From assembly GCA_028707655.1 (NCBI GenBank), contig JAQWAN010000055.1, positions 1-10,077 of the forward strand: 10,077 nt of DNA, given 5' to 3'. Shown piece after piece: positions 1 to 6,837 of the stretch. Origin of the DNA: Bacteroidaceae bacterium. GTDB taxonomy: Bacteria; Bacteroidota; Bacteroidia; Bacteroidales; Bacteroidaceae. The translations under genes were made by a program, and so were the position numbers. Below the pieces are notes generated by a model, which had not been told where the DNA came from, searched no databases, and saw nothing but the letters and a program-made list of their open reading frames with translations. Within the stretch, counting starts at the first letter, position 1. Each line of letters starts with the position of its first letter.

Positions 1-5
1 CGATC

Positions 6-599
6 TCAAGCTGCATAATAGTTTTCTGCCCAATTGGTAGGTACATCGCCCTCAATAGTAATGCTGTTAATAGTTGTGTTGGCACCTAATGCTGTTTTTA
101 GAGTTGCCAATTGCTCGTTACTAATAGCGTTGTTGATGGTTAAACTATTAGTTAGTTGTAGTGCATTTGCTCCATAATTTGTTAAATCTGCAGAAGCCAA
201 TGTCTCGCTGTAATTAGTGGGAGCTATCCATGCGCCATCAGCCCAATCTGTTACATTATAGGTGTTGTTACCTGCACTATAGGGTACATCTGGTGATTGA
301 TTCCACTTGTTAGTCCAATTATTCTCCATTAATGTGCCATTCATTCGGCAGAAGATAACGGTAGTCCACTCTCCTGTAGGAACAATAATTTGGTAGGTGT
401 CGTTGGCTGGAGATGTGGCAGTAGCATCTGTCCATGTATTACCTCCATCTCCGAAGAAATAGGCTGCGAATCGCGCGCCGTCCACATTCCATAGATTTGG
501 TTTTAAAAACAGTTTACTACCAACTGGAAATGTTTGAGCCTGAATGCTACTTCCTATGCACAAAAAGCATAGAGATAAGAGTAAAAATATCTTTTTCAT
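6..599 (-). CDS. Secreted protein with predicted starch/carbohydrate-binding domain
   Basis: A 197-residue protein that is complete in the window, with its TGA stop at 6-8. Residues 1-21 form a Sec signal peptide: Lys-Lys, a hydrophobic core, then Ile-Gln-Ala with likely signal peptidase I cleavage before Gln22. There is no lipobox. Residues about 27-125 contain KLFLKPNLW, ARFAAYFFG and VIFCRMN...ENNWTNKWNQ. This pattern resembles the small beta-sandwich module attached to Bacteroidetes alpha-amylases and other starch-acting proteins, so carbohydrate binding outside the cytoplasm is the best guess. Residues 130-197 form a Thr/Asn/Leu-rich tail resembling the start of a repeat or pectin-lyase-like segment, and they end abruptly. 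No catalytic domain is visible. The protein may be a stand-alone binding protein or the N-terminal remnant of a larger one cut by a nonsense or frameshift change near the window edge; only 5 nt remain beyond the stop, so this cannot be decided. No Shine-Dalgarno precedes the ATG. Recognition of the domain is by memory of the family pattern, and the function is inferred. Confidence 0.75.
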   Translation of the reverse strand: MKKIFLLLSLCFLCIGSSIQAQTFPVGSKLFLKPNLWNVDGARFAAYFFGDGGNTWTDATATSPANDTYQIIVPTGEWTTVIFCRMNGTLMENNWTNKWNQSPDVPYSAGNNTYNVTDWADGAWIAPTNYSETLASADLTNYGANALQLTNSLTINNAISNEQLATLKTALGANTTINSITIEGDVPTNWAENYYAA

Positions 600-624
600 A
601 ATAAAGTGTTATTAAAGTTACCCA

Positions 625-632
625 CAAATATA
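625..632 (-). promoter_or_regulatory. Putative -7 element of the secreted-protein gene
   Basis: On the minus strand this reads TATATTTG, a full match to the Bacteroides -7 consensus TAnnTTTG. It predicts a transcription start near 620 and a leader of about 20 nt before the ATG at 599. No good -33 TTG lies at the usual 19-21 nt; the nearest TTG is 26 nt upstream. The promoter may therefore depend on an activator. Confidence 0.5.
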
Positions 633-688
633 TTTTGTTTTGTTTCATAATAAATACACAATATGTCAAAAAGTTGCAAAAAAAGAGC

Positions 689-700
689 GCAAACGTTTGC
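689..700. promoter_or_regulatory. Perfect 12-bp palindrome, LacI/PurR-family-like operator
   Basis: GCAAACGTTTGC is a perfect palindrome centred on CG, as in operators of LacI-family regulators (the E. coli PurR core and CcpA-type sites share AAACGTTT). It lies about 70 bp upstream of the predicted start of the secreted-protein gene and 62 bp downstream of the hemW stop. On the minus strand it is followed by a run of seven T after four bases, so a weak terminator for hemW is the alternative. However, a hairpin from this palindrome would have only about four base pairs and a tight loop. An operator is favoured by inference; the cognate regulator is unknown. Confidence 0.4.
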
Positions 701-761
701 AATAAACCTAAATGTTTGATTTAAAATTGGATATAAAAATAGGGGATGTAGAGATAGTAGC

Positions 762-1901
762 TTATTCCTCCTCAATAAAGAGCAGGTCGCTCATTATTCC
801 GTCTGATATAAAAAGACCTTTTTTACTGATGAAAAAAGAATGGCCTCTTTGGAGGAGCATCTCTTGTTGTAGATGTGGTTGTGCTTGTTCGCAACAATAA
901 CGGTAGAGCGTTTCTCCAAATTTATCTTTTAGATAGGTCAAGGATAAGCCTTTACTTGTACGCAGTGAGGTGATGATATAATCGTTATAGCGTGTGTAAA
1001 GTGTTGTCTCTTCTACCTCGAGGAGCGAGAGACCTTTTTCGATGGCATGGGTATAGGCCACAATATCTTTTGGGTTGTGTGAACGATATAAACCATCAAA
1101 AGAATGGGCTGAGGGGCCGCATCCTAAATAGGGTGTACCCTCCCAATAGGAGCTATTGTGCTTGGAGGCATACCCGGGTAAGGAGAAATTAGAAATCTCA
1201 TACTGTTCGTATCCTGCTGCTGTGAGCTGTTGGATGAGGGTGGAGAAGAAAGCAAGACTAAGATCTTCCTCTACTTCACTTACTTGGTGTTGCTCTTTTA
1301 ATTGCCAAAGCGCGGTTCCCTCTTCGTAGATAAGATGGTAGGCCGAAATATGGTTGGGATGTAGAGCTATTGCTTGTTGGATATCTTTTTCCCAATCGGC
1401 CAAGGTCTCGCCAGGGAGTCCATACATCAAGTCGATGCTGAGGTTTGTAAAGCCAGCTTTGGTGCAGTTCTCTACTGCTTCTATGGCTTGCTGACTGGTA
1501 TGCCGACGGTTTAATCGGGTAAGCATCTTGTCATGAAAAGTCTGTATACCAATGCTTATGCGATTGATAGGATAGTTTTGCAAGAGTTCTATATAGCTAG
1601 GGGTTAAATCGTCTGGATTGGCTTCTATAGTAATCTCGTTGCACCTCTCTAGATTATAGGTAGTAGCTATAGCTTGAAAGAGAGTGGTCAGATTATCTTC
1701 GTCTAGCTGCGAGGGCGTTCCTCCACCTAGATAGATCGTTTCTAACTCTTCTCCTTTAAGATAGCTTTTTCTTTTGGTCAGTTCTTGGCATAGAGCCGCT
1801 ACGTATCGTTTTCGCCATGCTGCTCCTAGTGTTGTGGAGTAGAAATCGCAATAGATGCAACGTTTTTTGCAAAAGGGAATATGTAAATAGAGGCCTGCCA
1901 T
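762..1901 (-). CDS. hemW: Radical SAM heme chaperone HemW (formerly called HemN-like)
   Basis: A 379-residue cytoplasmic radical SAM protein. HemW binds heme and is thought to deliver it to target proteins; older annotations call it oxygen-independent coproporphyrinogen III oxidase. Near the N-terminus are HIPFC and a CxxxCxxC cluster (Cys11, Cys15, Cys18, followed by Asp-Phe) that would bind the 4Fe-4S cluster. GGGTPS at about 59-64 is the SAM-contacting motif. The C-terminal part (about 300-375) fits the HemN C-terminal domain. The length matches HemW (about 380) rather than true HemN (about 455), which also has an N-terminal extension missing here. A TTG six codons upstream is in frame, but it falls inside the predicted -7 promoter box, so the ATG at 1901 is the likely start; MAG-hydrophobic-HIPFC is also the family's usual N-terminus. 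There is no Shine-Dalgarno. The gene appears monocistronic and divergent from the EF-G2 gene. Confidence 0.93.
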   Translation of the reverse strand: MAGLYLHIPFCKKRCIYCDFYSTTLGAAWRKRYVAALCQELTKRKSYLKGEELETIYLGGGTPSQLDEDNLTTLFQAIATTYNLERCNEITIEANPDDLTPSYIELLQNYPINRISIGIQTFHDKMLTRLNRRHTSQQAIEAVENCTKAGFTNLSIDLMYGLPGETLADWEKDIQQAIALHPNHISAYHLIYEEGTALWQLKEQHQVSEVEEDLSLAFFSTLIQQLTAAGYEQYEISNFSLPGYASKHNSSYWEGTPYLGCGPSAHSFDGLYRSHNPKDIVAYTHAIEKGLSLLEVEETTLYTRYNDYIITSLRTSKGLSLTYLKDKFGETLYRYCCEQAQPHLQQEMLLQRGHSFFISKKGLFISDGIMSDLLFIEEE

Positions 1902-1916
1902 GTTTTTGTTTTGATA

Positions 1917-1924
1917 CAAAGATA
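1917..1924 (-). promoter_or_regulatory. Putative -7 element of hemW
   Basis: TATCTTTG on the minus strand fits TAnnTTTG exactly. Transcription would begin around 1910-1913, only about 10 nt before the ATG at 1901, giving a very short leader. It overlaps the upstream TTG codon and so argues against translation from there. No convincing -33 TTG is seen 19-21 nt upstream. Confidence 0.5.
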
Positions 1925-2000
1925 ATTGTTTTTAGTAATACGTAGTAATGCTTGTGATTATAATTTGCTTTATAACTTCTTAGGTGTTGAACTTCTATAT

Positions 2001-2084
2001 AATGTTATTAAGTTGAGAAGAATATAAGTGAGGATAACGATGGCTATCTATCTATAAGAGAGTTCCTTTATGTTGAATAACATT
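2001..2084. repeat. 9-bp inverted repeat pair in the hemW / EF-G2 intergenic region
   Basis: AATGTTATT at 2001-2009 and its exact reverse complement AATAACATT at 2076-2084 are 66 nt apart between two divergent genes. They could be two half-sites for a regulator bridging the divergent promoters, or chance in AT-rich DNA. Apart from these arms, the short palindrome at 2087-2099 and the two promoters, I see nothing recognisable in 1925-2197. Confidence 0.3.
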
Positions 2085-2086
2085 GT

Positions 2087-2099
2087 TTTGTAACACAAA
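2087..2099. promoter_or_regulatory. Short palindrome just upstream of the EF-G2 promoter
   Basis: TTTGT-AAC-ACAAA is a 5-bp inverted repeat with a 3-nt spacer. It is centred about 50 bp upstream of the predicted EF-G2 transcription start and ends 8 nt before the -33 box, where an activator would commonly sit. In Bacteroides thetaiotaomicron the equivalent gene is activated by the CRP-family carbon-starvation regulator Cur. Whether this palindrome is its site is a guess; it does not resemble the E. coli CRP consensus closely. Confidence 0.25.
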
Positions 2100-2106
2100 T
2101 ATTTAG

Positions 2107-2137
2107 TTGTTTTTAAAGAATATTATGTATAATTTTC
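2107..2137 (+). promoter_or_regulatory. Putative promoter of the EF-G2 gene
   Basis: A -33 TTG at 2107-2109 and a -7 TAATTTTC at 2130-2137 (one mismatch to TAnnTTTG) are separated by exactly 20 nt, the usual Bacteroides spacing. The start would lie near 2142, leaving a leader of about 55 nt before the ATG at 2198. Confidence 0.5.
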
Positions 2138-2197
2138 GGGTCAGCAATTTTAACACATTTAAGAAATGTGAGTGTTAACGTTTTAAACAATACGACT

Positions 2198-4357
2198 ATG
2201 AAGGTATATCAGAGAAACGAAATTAAGAACATTTCCTTGTTGGGGAGTTCTGGCGCTGGGAAAACCACTCTCGCTGAAGCGATGCTTTTCGAGAGTGGAA
2301 TCATTAAACGTTGCGGTACGGTAGCAGCAAAGAATACAGTGTGCGATTATTTCCCAGTGGAACATGAGTATGGTTATTCCGTGTTTTCTACCGTTTTTCA
2401 TGTAGAATGGAATAAACGAAAGTTGAATATTATTGATGCCCCTGGAGCAGATGACTTTGTAGGGGGAGTGGTGACGGCCTTAAATGTAACAGATACGGCC
2501 ATTATTGTACTCAATGGCCAGTACGGACCTGAAGTGGGTACACAAAATCATTTTAGATATACACGTAAATTAAATAAACCAGTTATTTTTCTATTGAATC
2601 AACTGGACCAAGATAAATGTGACTACGATACAATTTTAGAGGAGCTAAAAGAGGTGTATGGGGCAGGTGTTGTGCCAGTGCAATATCCTTTAACTACAGG
2701 TCCCGATTTTCATGCACTGATTGATGTATTGGTAATGAAGATGTATACGTGGAAACCAAATGGTGGAGAACCTACTATCTCGCCTATTCCTGCTGAGGAG
2801 ATGGAGAAAGCCATGGCTATGCATAAAGCATTAGTGGAGGCTGCTGCAGAGAATGATGAGGGATTAATGAATAAATTTTTTGAAAATGACACACTCTCTG
2901 AAAATGAGATGCGAGAGGGTATTCGTAAGGGATTAGCTAGTAGAGGCATTTTTCCACTCTTTTGCGTTTGTACGGGAAAAGATATGGGGGTGCGCCGACT
3001 GATGGAATTTTTGGGTAATGTTGTTCCTTTTGTTTCTGAAATGCCATGTGTGGAAAATGTGGCGGGTGATGCTGTTGCACCTAATGTGGATGGACCAACC
3101 TCTCTCTATTTCTTTAAGACATCTGTTGAACCGCATATTGGAGAAATCTCCTACTTTAAGGTGATGAGCGGTAAGGTACGCGAAGGGATGGATTTAATAC
3201 ATGCGGATAGAGAGAGTAAGGAGCGTATTGCACAACTTTATGTGGTGGCTGGTGCTATCCGAAGTAAAGTGGAGGAGTTATCTGCTGGAGATATTGGTGC
3301 TACGGTAAAACTAAAGGATGTACGTACGGGTAATACCTTAAATGAAAAGGGCTGTGAGTATTGTTTCAATTTTATTAAATATCCTAACTCGAAATTTACA
3401 CGTGCTATAAAGCCTATGGTTGAATCCGATACAGAGAAAATGATGAGTATTCTTACACGGATGCGTGAGGAGGACCCAACTTGGGTAGTGGAGCAATCCA
3501 AAGAACTCCGACAGACGTTGGTGCATGGTCAAGGTGAATTTCATCTACGTACACTGAAATGGCGATTTGCACATAATGAAAAGATGGAGGTAATGTTTGA
3601 AGAGCAGAAAATACCCTATCGTGAAACGATTACTAAGATGGCTGCGGCCGATTATCGACATAAAAAACAATCTGGTGGCTCTGGCCAGTTTGGTGAGGTG
3701 TCTCTTCTTGTGGAACCCTATAAAGAGGGCGACCCATTACCATCGATGTATACCATAAATGGTAAGGAGATTAAAATCTCTGTCAAGGGAAAAGAGGAAA
3801 TTACACTGGATTGGGGCGGCAAACTGGTGCTGATTAATAGTATTGTGGGAGGAGCTATTGATACACGCTTTATGCCTGCTATTTTAAAAGGAATTATGAC
3901 ACGAATGGACCAAGGTCCACTAACAGGATCGTATGCCAGAGATGTACGTGTGATTGTATACGATGGTAAGATGCATCCTGTAGATTCAAATGAGATCTCC
4001 TTTATGTTGGCTGGTAGACATGCCTTTAGTGAAGCTTTTAGAAATGCTGGTCCTAAGATTTTGGAACCTATATATAATGTAGAGGTGTTTGTGCCTGCAG
4101 ATAAAACGGGTGATGTGATGAGCGATTTACAGGGACGAAGGGGCGTTATTGTGGGAATGAGTAGCGAATTTGGTTACGAGAAGTTGGAGGCTAAGGTACC
4201 ACTCAAGGAAATGACCTCTTATTCTACAACACTGAGCTCTATAACAGGCGGACGTGCTTCGTTTGTGATGAAATTTGATCGCTATGAATTGGTGCCTAAT
4301 GATATACAGAAACAATTGATTAGCGATTTTATGGAGGGAGAGAACAAAGAGGAGTAG
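2198..4357 (+). CDS. fusA2: Elongation factor G paralog, EF-G2 type, with degenerate GTPase motifs
   Basis: A 719-residue five-domain EF-G-like protein acting on the ribosome. The P-loop GSSGAGKT is at 16-23 and the G4 motif NQLD at 134-137. Switch I RGITI is replaced by YGYSV (58-62), and switch II DTPGHVDF is replaced by DAPGADDF (80-87), so the catalytic His is Ala84. Domain IV carries KQSGGSGQFGEV (490-501), and domain V has GDVMSDLQGRRGVI (638-651). In Bacteroides thetaiotaomicron the EF-G2 paralog supports translocation without GTPase activity, is induced during carbon starvation through Cur, and is needed for gut colonisation; this protein is probably its counterpart, by inference from motifs. 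It is not a Tet(Q)-type protection protein, which keeps RGITI and the His. A GTG 30 nt upstream is in frame, but MKVYQ followed by the P-loop is the typical N-terminus, so the ATG at 2198 is chosen. No Shine-Dalgarno is present. The gene stands alone, followed by a repeat-rich gap. Confidence 0.92.
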   Translation: MKVYQRNEIKNISLLGSSGAGKTTLAEAMLFESGIIKRCGTVAAKNTVCDYFPVEHEYGYSVFSTVFHVEWNKRKLNIIDAPGADDFVGGVVTALNVTDTAIIVLNGQYGPEVGTQNHFRYTRKLNKPVIFLLNQLDQDKCDYDTILEELKEVYGAGVVPVQYPLTTGPDFHALIDVLVMKMYTWKPNGGEPTISPIPAEEMEKAMAMHKALVEAAAENDEGLMNKFFENDTLSENEMREGIRKGLASRGIFPLFCVCTGKDMGVRRLMEFLGNVVPFVSEMPCVENVAGDAVAPNVDGPTSLYFFKTSVEPHIGEISYFKVMSGKVREGMDLIHADRESKERIAQLYVVAGAIRSKVEELSAGDIGATVKLKDVRTGNTLNEKGCEYCFNFIKYPNSKFTRAIKPMVESDTEKMMSILTRMREEDPTWVVEQSKELRQTLVHGQGEFHLRTLKWRFAHNEKMEVMFEEQKIPYRETITKMAAADYRHKKQSGGSGQFGEVSLLVEPYKEGDPLPSMYTINGKEIKISVKGKEEITLDWGGKLVLINSIVGGAIDTRFMPAILKGIMTRMDQGPLTGSYARDVRVIVYDGKMHPVDSNEISFMLAGRHAFSEAFRNAGPKILEPIYNVEVFVPADKTGDVMSDLQGRRGVIVGMSSEFGYEKLEAKVPLKEMTSYSTTLSSITGGRASFVMKFDRYELVPNDIQKQLISDFMEGENKEE

Positions 4358-4364
4358 ATGTTTA

Positions 4365-4457
4365 GATAAACAGACAGTGATAAACAATTACAAATACAAA
4401 AAAAGTGTGAGTAATTGTTTATCCTGTATTAAAAGTAGTTAATTATCCATGTTTATC
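4365..4457. repeat. Nested inverted GATAAAC repeats with a long imperfect hairpin
   Basis: GATAAAC occurs at 4365-4371 and 4379-4385, and its complement GTTTATC at 4417-4423 and 4451-4457, giving an outer and an inner inverted pair. The inner pair is the core of a perfect 13-bp inverted repeat (4379-4391 with 4411-4423). It extends to 17 bp (4374-4377 with 4424-4427) if T4378 bulges, around a 19-nt A-rich loop. It starts 8 nt after the EF-G2 stop. There is no T-tract after the stem, so a classical terminator is unlikely, though the hairpin could stabilise the EF-G2 mRNA 3' end. The alternative is a cluster of regulator-binding sites upstream of rprX. Confidence 0.6.
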
Positions 4458-4506
4458 CACCTTTTTAAGTTAAAACTGGGAAATTATGGGTTAATTGCAG
4501 TTAATT
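4438..4506 (+). promoter_or_regulatory. Helically phased GTTAA repeats upstream of rprX
   Basis: GTTAATT occurs at 4438-4444, 4490-4496 and 4500-4506, with a variant GTTAAAA at 4469-4475. Successive starts differ by 31, 21 and 10 nt, close to three, two and one helical turns. The last two form GTTAATT-N3-GTTAATT, the direct-repeat layout used by OmpR/PhoB-family regulators, and they abut the predicted -33 region. Autoregulation by RprY is an attractive inference; the RprY site is not established here. Confidence 0.35.
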
Positions 4507-4507
4507 A

Positions 4508-4539
4508 TTAGGGCAAATCTTTCGTTGTTCTTAAATTTG
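4508..4539 (+). promoter_or_regulatory. Putative rprXY promoter, close to the start codon
   Basis: TAAATTTG at 4532-4539 matches TAnnTTTG. A weak -33 (TTAG, 4508-4511) lies 20 nt upstream. The -7 box ends 4 nt before the rprX ATG, so transcription would start at or next to the start codon, giving a leaderless or nearly leaderless mRNA. The poor -33 and the adjacent direct repeats suggest dependence on an activator. Confidence 0.45.
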
Positions 4540-4543
4540 CGAT

Positions 4544-6115
4544 ATGAAAAAGTCAACTATATGGATATTAGGATTTGTGATGGCTGTGTCATTCTTGATA
4601 CTTCTCTATCTTCAAGTGAGTTACATTGAGGAGATGGTGGAAATGCGTCGTCAACAATTTGATGAATCTGTTAAACGTGGCTTATTTACGGCGGCAAAAA
4701 ATCTAGAATATGACGAGACAGCTCGCTTTCTTGAAAAAGACGTAGAGGCAACAAAACGTTCAGATAGAGCTTATAGAAATTTAAAAAACGGCGATAAAAA
4801 TGATATTGATAGCCTTTTGCAAAAAGAGGAACATTTTCATATCTCCTCTACTAAAAATGGTATCAACTATTCGTCTACTTTTAAATTTCAATACCGTATA
4901 CCTACTTCAAAGCCTGTTCCTAAGGCGCTTATTTCTAAGAACCAAGGGAAAAACTCGATAATGCATACCTCACAAGATATGAAAGAGGTAATCAAGGGGC
5001 GCTATCTTTACCAACGTGCTATGTTAGATGAGGTGGTATATCGGATTCTCTATACGGCAAGTAGTGAGCCTTTGGAAAAACGAATTGATTTCAAATCGCT
5101 CGATAGATACCTAAAGGCTGAACTCTACAATAATGGTATCGACTTAAAATACCACTTTATGGTGGTGGATAAGGATGGTAAGGAGGTCTATAGAAACACC
5201 AATTTCTCTTCGGTGGGCGAAGATGTAACCTATACGCAGGTATTGTTTCAGAATGATGGACCATCGAAAATGGGATTGATAAGGGTACATTTCCCTAAAC
5301 TCAGTAAGTATATTTTTAGTTCCGTACGTTTTATGATACCTTCTCTGATCTTTACGATTGTTTTGATGGTGATCTTTCTTTTTACTATCGTAAGCATCTT
5401 TAGACAGAAGCAACTATCGGAGATAAAGAACGACTTTATTAATAATATGACGCATGAGTTTAAAACGCCTATATCTACCATCTCTTTAGCAGCACAAATG
5501 TTGCAAGATGAGTCGGTCTCTAAGTCGCCTGTACTGTTTAAACATATCTCTGGTGTGATAAACGACGAAACCAAACGTTTACGGTTTCAGGTAGAGAAAG
5601 TTTTACAAATGTCCATGTTTGAACGCCAGAAGACGGTGCTGAAAATGAAAGAGGTGGATGTAAACGAATTGATTAAAAGTGTGGTGAAAACTTTTGCACT
5701 CAAAGTAGGAAAGTATGATGGCGAGATAACCTCTTTTTTAGAAGCTAAAGATGCACATGTGTTTGTGGATGAGATGCATTTTACAAATGTTATCTTTAAC
5801 CTAATGGACAATGCAGTTAAATATAGACAACCCGATAAAAAACTAGAACTGACTGTTCGAACTAAATCAGAAGGAGATAAGTTGTCTGTTATTATTCAAG
5901 ATAACGGTATCGGAATTAAGAAAGAGAATTTAAAGAAAATATTCGATAAGTTTTATCGAGTGCATACAGGAAACAGACACGATGTAAAAGGATTTGGTTT
6001 GGGACTGGCGTATGTAAAGAAAATTATTCAAGATCACAAAGGCGTTATTAGAGCAGAGAGTGATCTAAATGTGGGAACTAAATTTATTATTATAATACCT
6101 TTATTAAAACAATAA
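4544..6115 (+). CDS. rprX: Membrane sensor histidine kinase, RprX type
   Basis: A 523-residue inner-membrane kinase that should autophosphorylate and pass phosphate to the adjacent response regulator. Transmembrane segment 1 is at about 5-25, followed by a periplasmic sensor region of about 235 residues without a recognised fold, then transmembrane segment 2 at about 262-286. No HAMP domain is apparent: only a short linker separates the membrane from the dimerisation helix with phospho-acceptor His304 (NMTHEFKTP). The ATPase domain shows the N box (FNLMDNAVKY, 418-427), G1 (DNGIGI, 453-458), F box (IFDKFYRV) and G2 (GFGLGL, 483-488), so all catalytic motifs are intact. Bacteroides fragilis RprX/RprY was found through its effect on tetracycline resistance; the natural signal is not known to me. 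The stop is 5 nt from the rprY ATG, showing an operon. There is no Shine-Dalgarno before the ATG, which sits just after a promoter-like box. Confidence 0.9.
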   Translation: MKKSTIWILGFVMAVSFLILLYLQVSYIEEMVEMRRQQFDESVKRGLFTAAKNLEYDETARFLEKDVEATKRSDRAYRNLKNGDKNDIDSLLQKEEHFHISSTKNGINYSSTFKFQYRIPTSKPVPKALISKNQGKNSIMHTSQDMKEVIKGRYLYQRAMLDEVVYRILYTASSEPLEKRIDFKSLDRYLKAELYNNGIDLKYHFMVVDKDGKEVYRNTNFSSVGEDVTYTQVLFQNDGPSKMGLIRVHFPKLSKYIFSSVRFMIPSLIFTIVLMVIFLFTIVSIFRQKQLSEIKNDFINNMTHEFKTPISTISLAAQMLQDESVSKSPVLFKHISGVINDETKRLRFQVEKVLQMSMFERQKTVLKMKEVDVNELIKSVVKTFALKVGKYDGEITSFLEAKDAHVFVDEMHFTNVIFNLMDNAVKYRQPDKKLELTVRTKSEGDKLSVIIQDNGIGIKKENLKKIFDKFYRVHTGNRHDVKGFGLGLAYVKKIIQDHKGVIRAESDLNVGTKFIIIIPLLKQ

Positions 6116-6120
6116 CGACT

Positions 6121-6822
6121 ATGGAGGAAAATTTGAGAGTTTTATTATGCGAAGATGATGAGAATCTTGGCATGTTGTTAAGAGAGTATTTGCAAGCCAA
6201 GGGTTATAACACGGAATTATGCCCTGATGGTGAAGCTGGTTATAAATCTTTTTTGAAGAATAAGTTTGACCTATGTGTTTTTGATGTTATGATGCCTAAA
6301 AAAGACGGATTTACATTAGCACAAGAGGTTAGAGGTGTGAATGCTGAAATTCCAATTATCTTTTTAACAGCAAAAACACTAAAAGAGGATATTTTAGAAG
6401 GTTTCAAAATTGGAGCCGACGATTATATCACTAAACCTTTCAGTATGGAAGAGTTGACCTTTAGAATCGAAGCTATCTTACGTAGAGTAAGAGGTAAGAA
6501 AAATAAAGAGAGCAATTCTTACAAATTGGGACAATTTATATTTGATACACAAAAACAAATATTATCTATCGGAGATATTCATACTAAATTGACAACTAAA
6601 GAATCTGAACTGTTAAGTCTATTGTGTACACACGCAAATGAGATTCTACAACGCGATTTTGCTTTGAAGACAATTTGGATTGATGATAATTATTTCAATG
6701 CAAGAAGCATGGATGTATATATCACTAAACTCCGTAAACACCTAAAAGCTGATCCTAATATTGAGATTATTAATATTCATGGAAAAGGTTATAAATTAAT
6801 TATTCCAGAAGAAGGGGAATAA
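6121..6822 (+). CDS. rprY: OmpR/PhoB-family response regulator, RprY type
   Basis: A 233-residue cytoplasmic response regulator. The receiver domain (about 5-122) has the acidic pocket Glu11-Asp12-Asp13, phospho-acceptor Asp55 (VFDVMMP), Thr83 and Lys105 (KPF), all intact. The winged-helix DNA-binding domain (about 134-228) ends in the usual IHGKGYKL segment with the recognition region SMDVYITKLRKHL, which places it in the OmpR/PhoB subfamily. It is cotranscribed with the upstream kinase (5-nt gap), which is therefore the likely partner. RprY homologs in Bacteroidales have been linked to stress and sodium- or redox-related genes in Porphyromonas gingivalis; targets here are unknown. No Shine-Dalgarno is present (AATAACGACT before ATG). 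A strong terminator follows 15 nt after the stop. Confidence 0.92.
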   Translation: MEENLRVLLCEDDENLGMLLREYLQAKGYNTELCPDGEAGYKSFLKNKFDLCVFDVMMPKKDGFTLAQEVRGVNAEIPIIFLTAKTLKEDILEGFKIGADDYITKPFSMEELTFRIEAILRRVRGKKNKESNSYKLGQFIFDTQKQILSIGDIHTKLTTKESELLSLLCTHANEILQRDFALKTIWIDDNYFNARSMDVYITKLRKHLKADPNIEIINIHGKGYKLIIPEEGE

Positions 6823-6837
6823 TAGAAAACGGAAGCC

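Noticed and set aside
689..700. Intrinsic terminator for hemW, because a T-run follows the palindrome on the minus strand
   Set aside because: The palindrome gives a stem of only about four pairs once a loop is allowed, which is too weak; kept as an alternative in the operator entry.
712..1192. Plus-strand open frames of 62 and 66 codons across hemW
   Set aside because: They lie antisense within or over the end of hemW, have no recognisable domain, and their composition is that of a shadow frame.
1902..1919. TTG start adding six residues to hemW
   Set aside because: It overlaps the predicted -7 promoter box, and the family's N-terminus fits the ATG at 1901.
2168..2197. GTG start adding ten residues to the EF-G2 gene
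   Set aside because: The added residues are not part of the conserved N-terminus; MKVYQ followed closely by the P-loop is typical of the family.
2198..4357. Tetracycline resistance ribosomal protection protein (Tet(Q)/Tet(M) type), suggested by the neighbouring rprXY
   Set aside because: Those proteins keep RGITI and the DTPGH His and are shorter, about 640-660 residues; this protein lacks both motifs.
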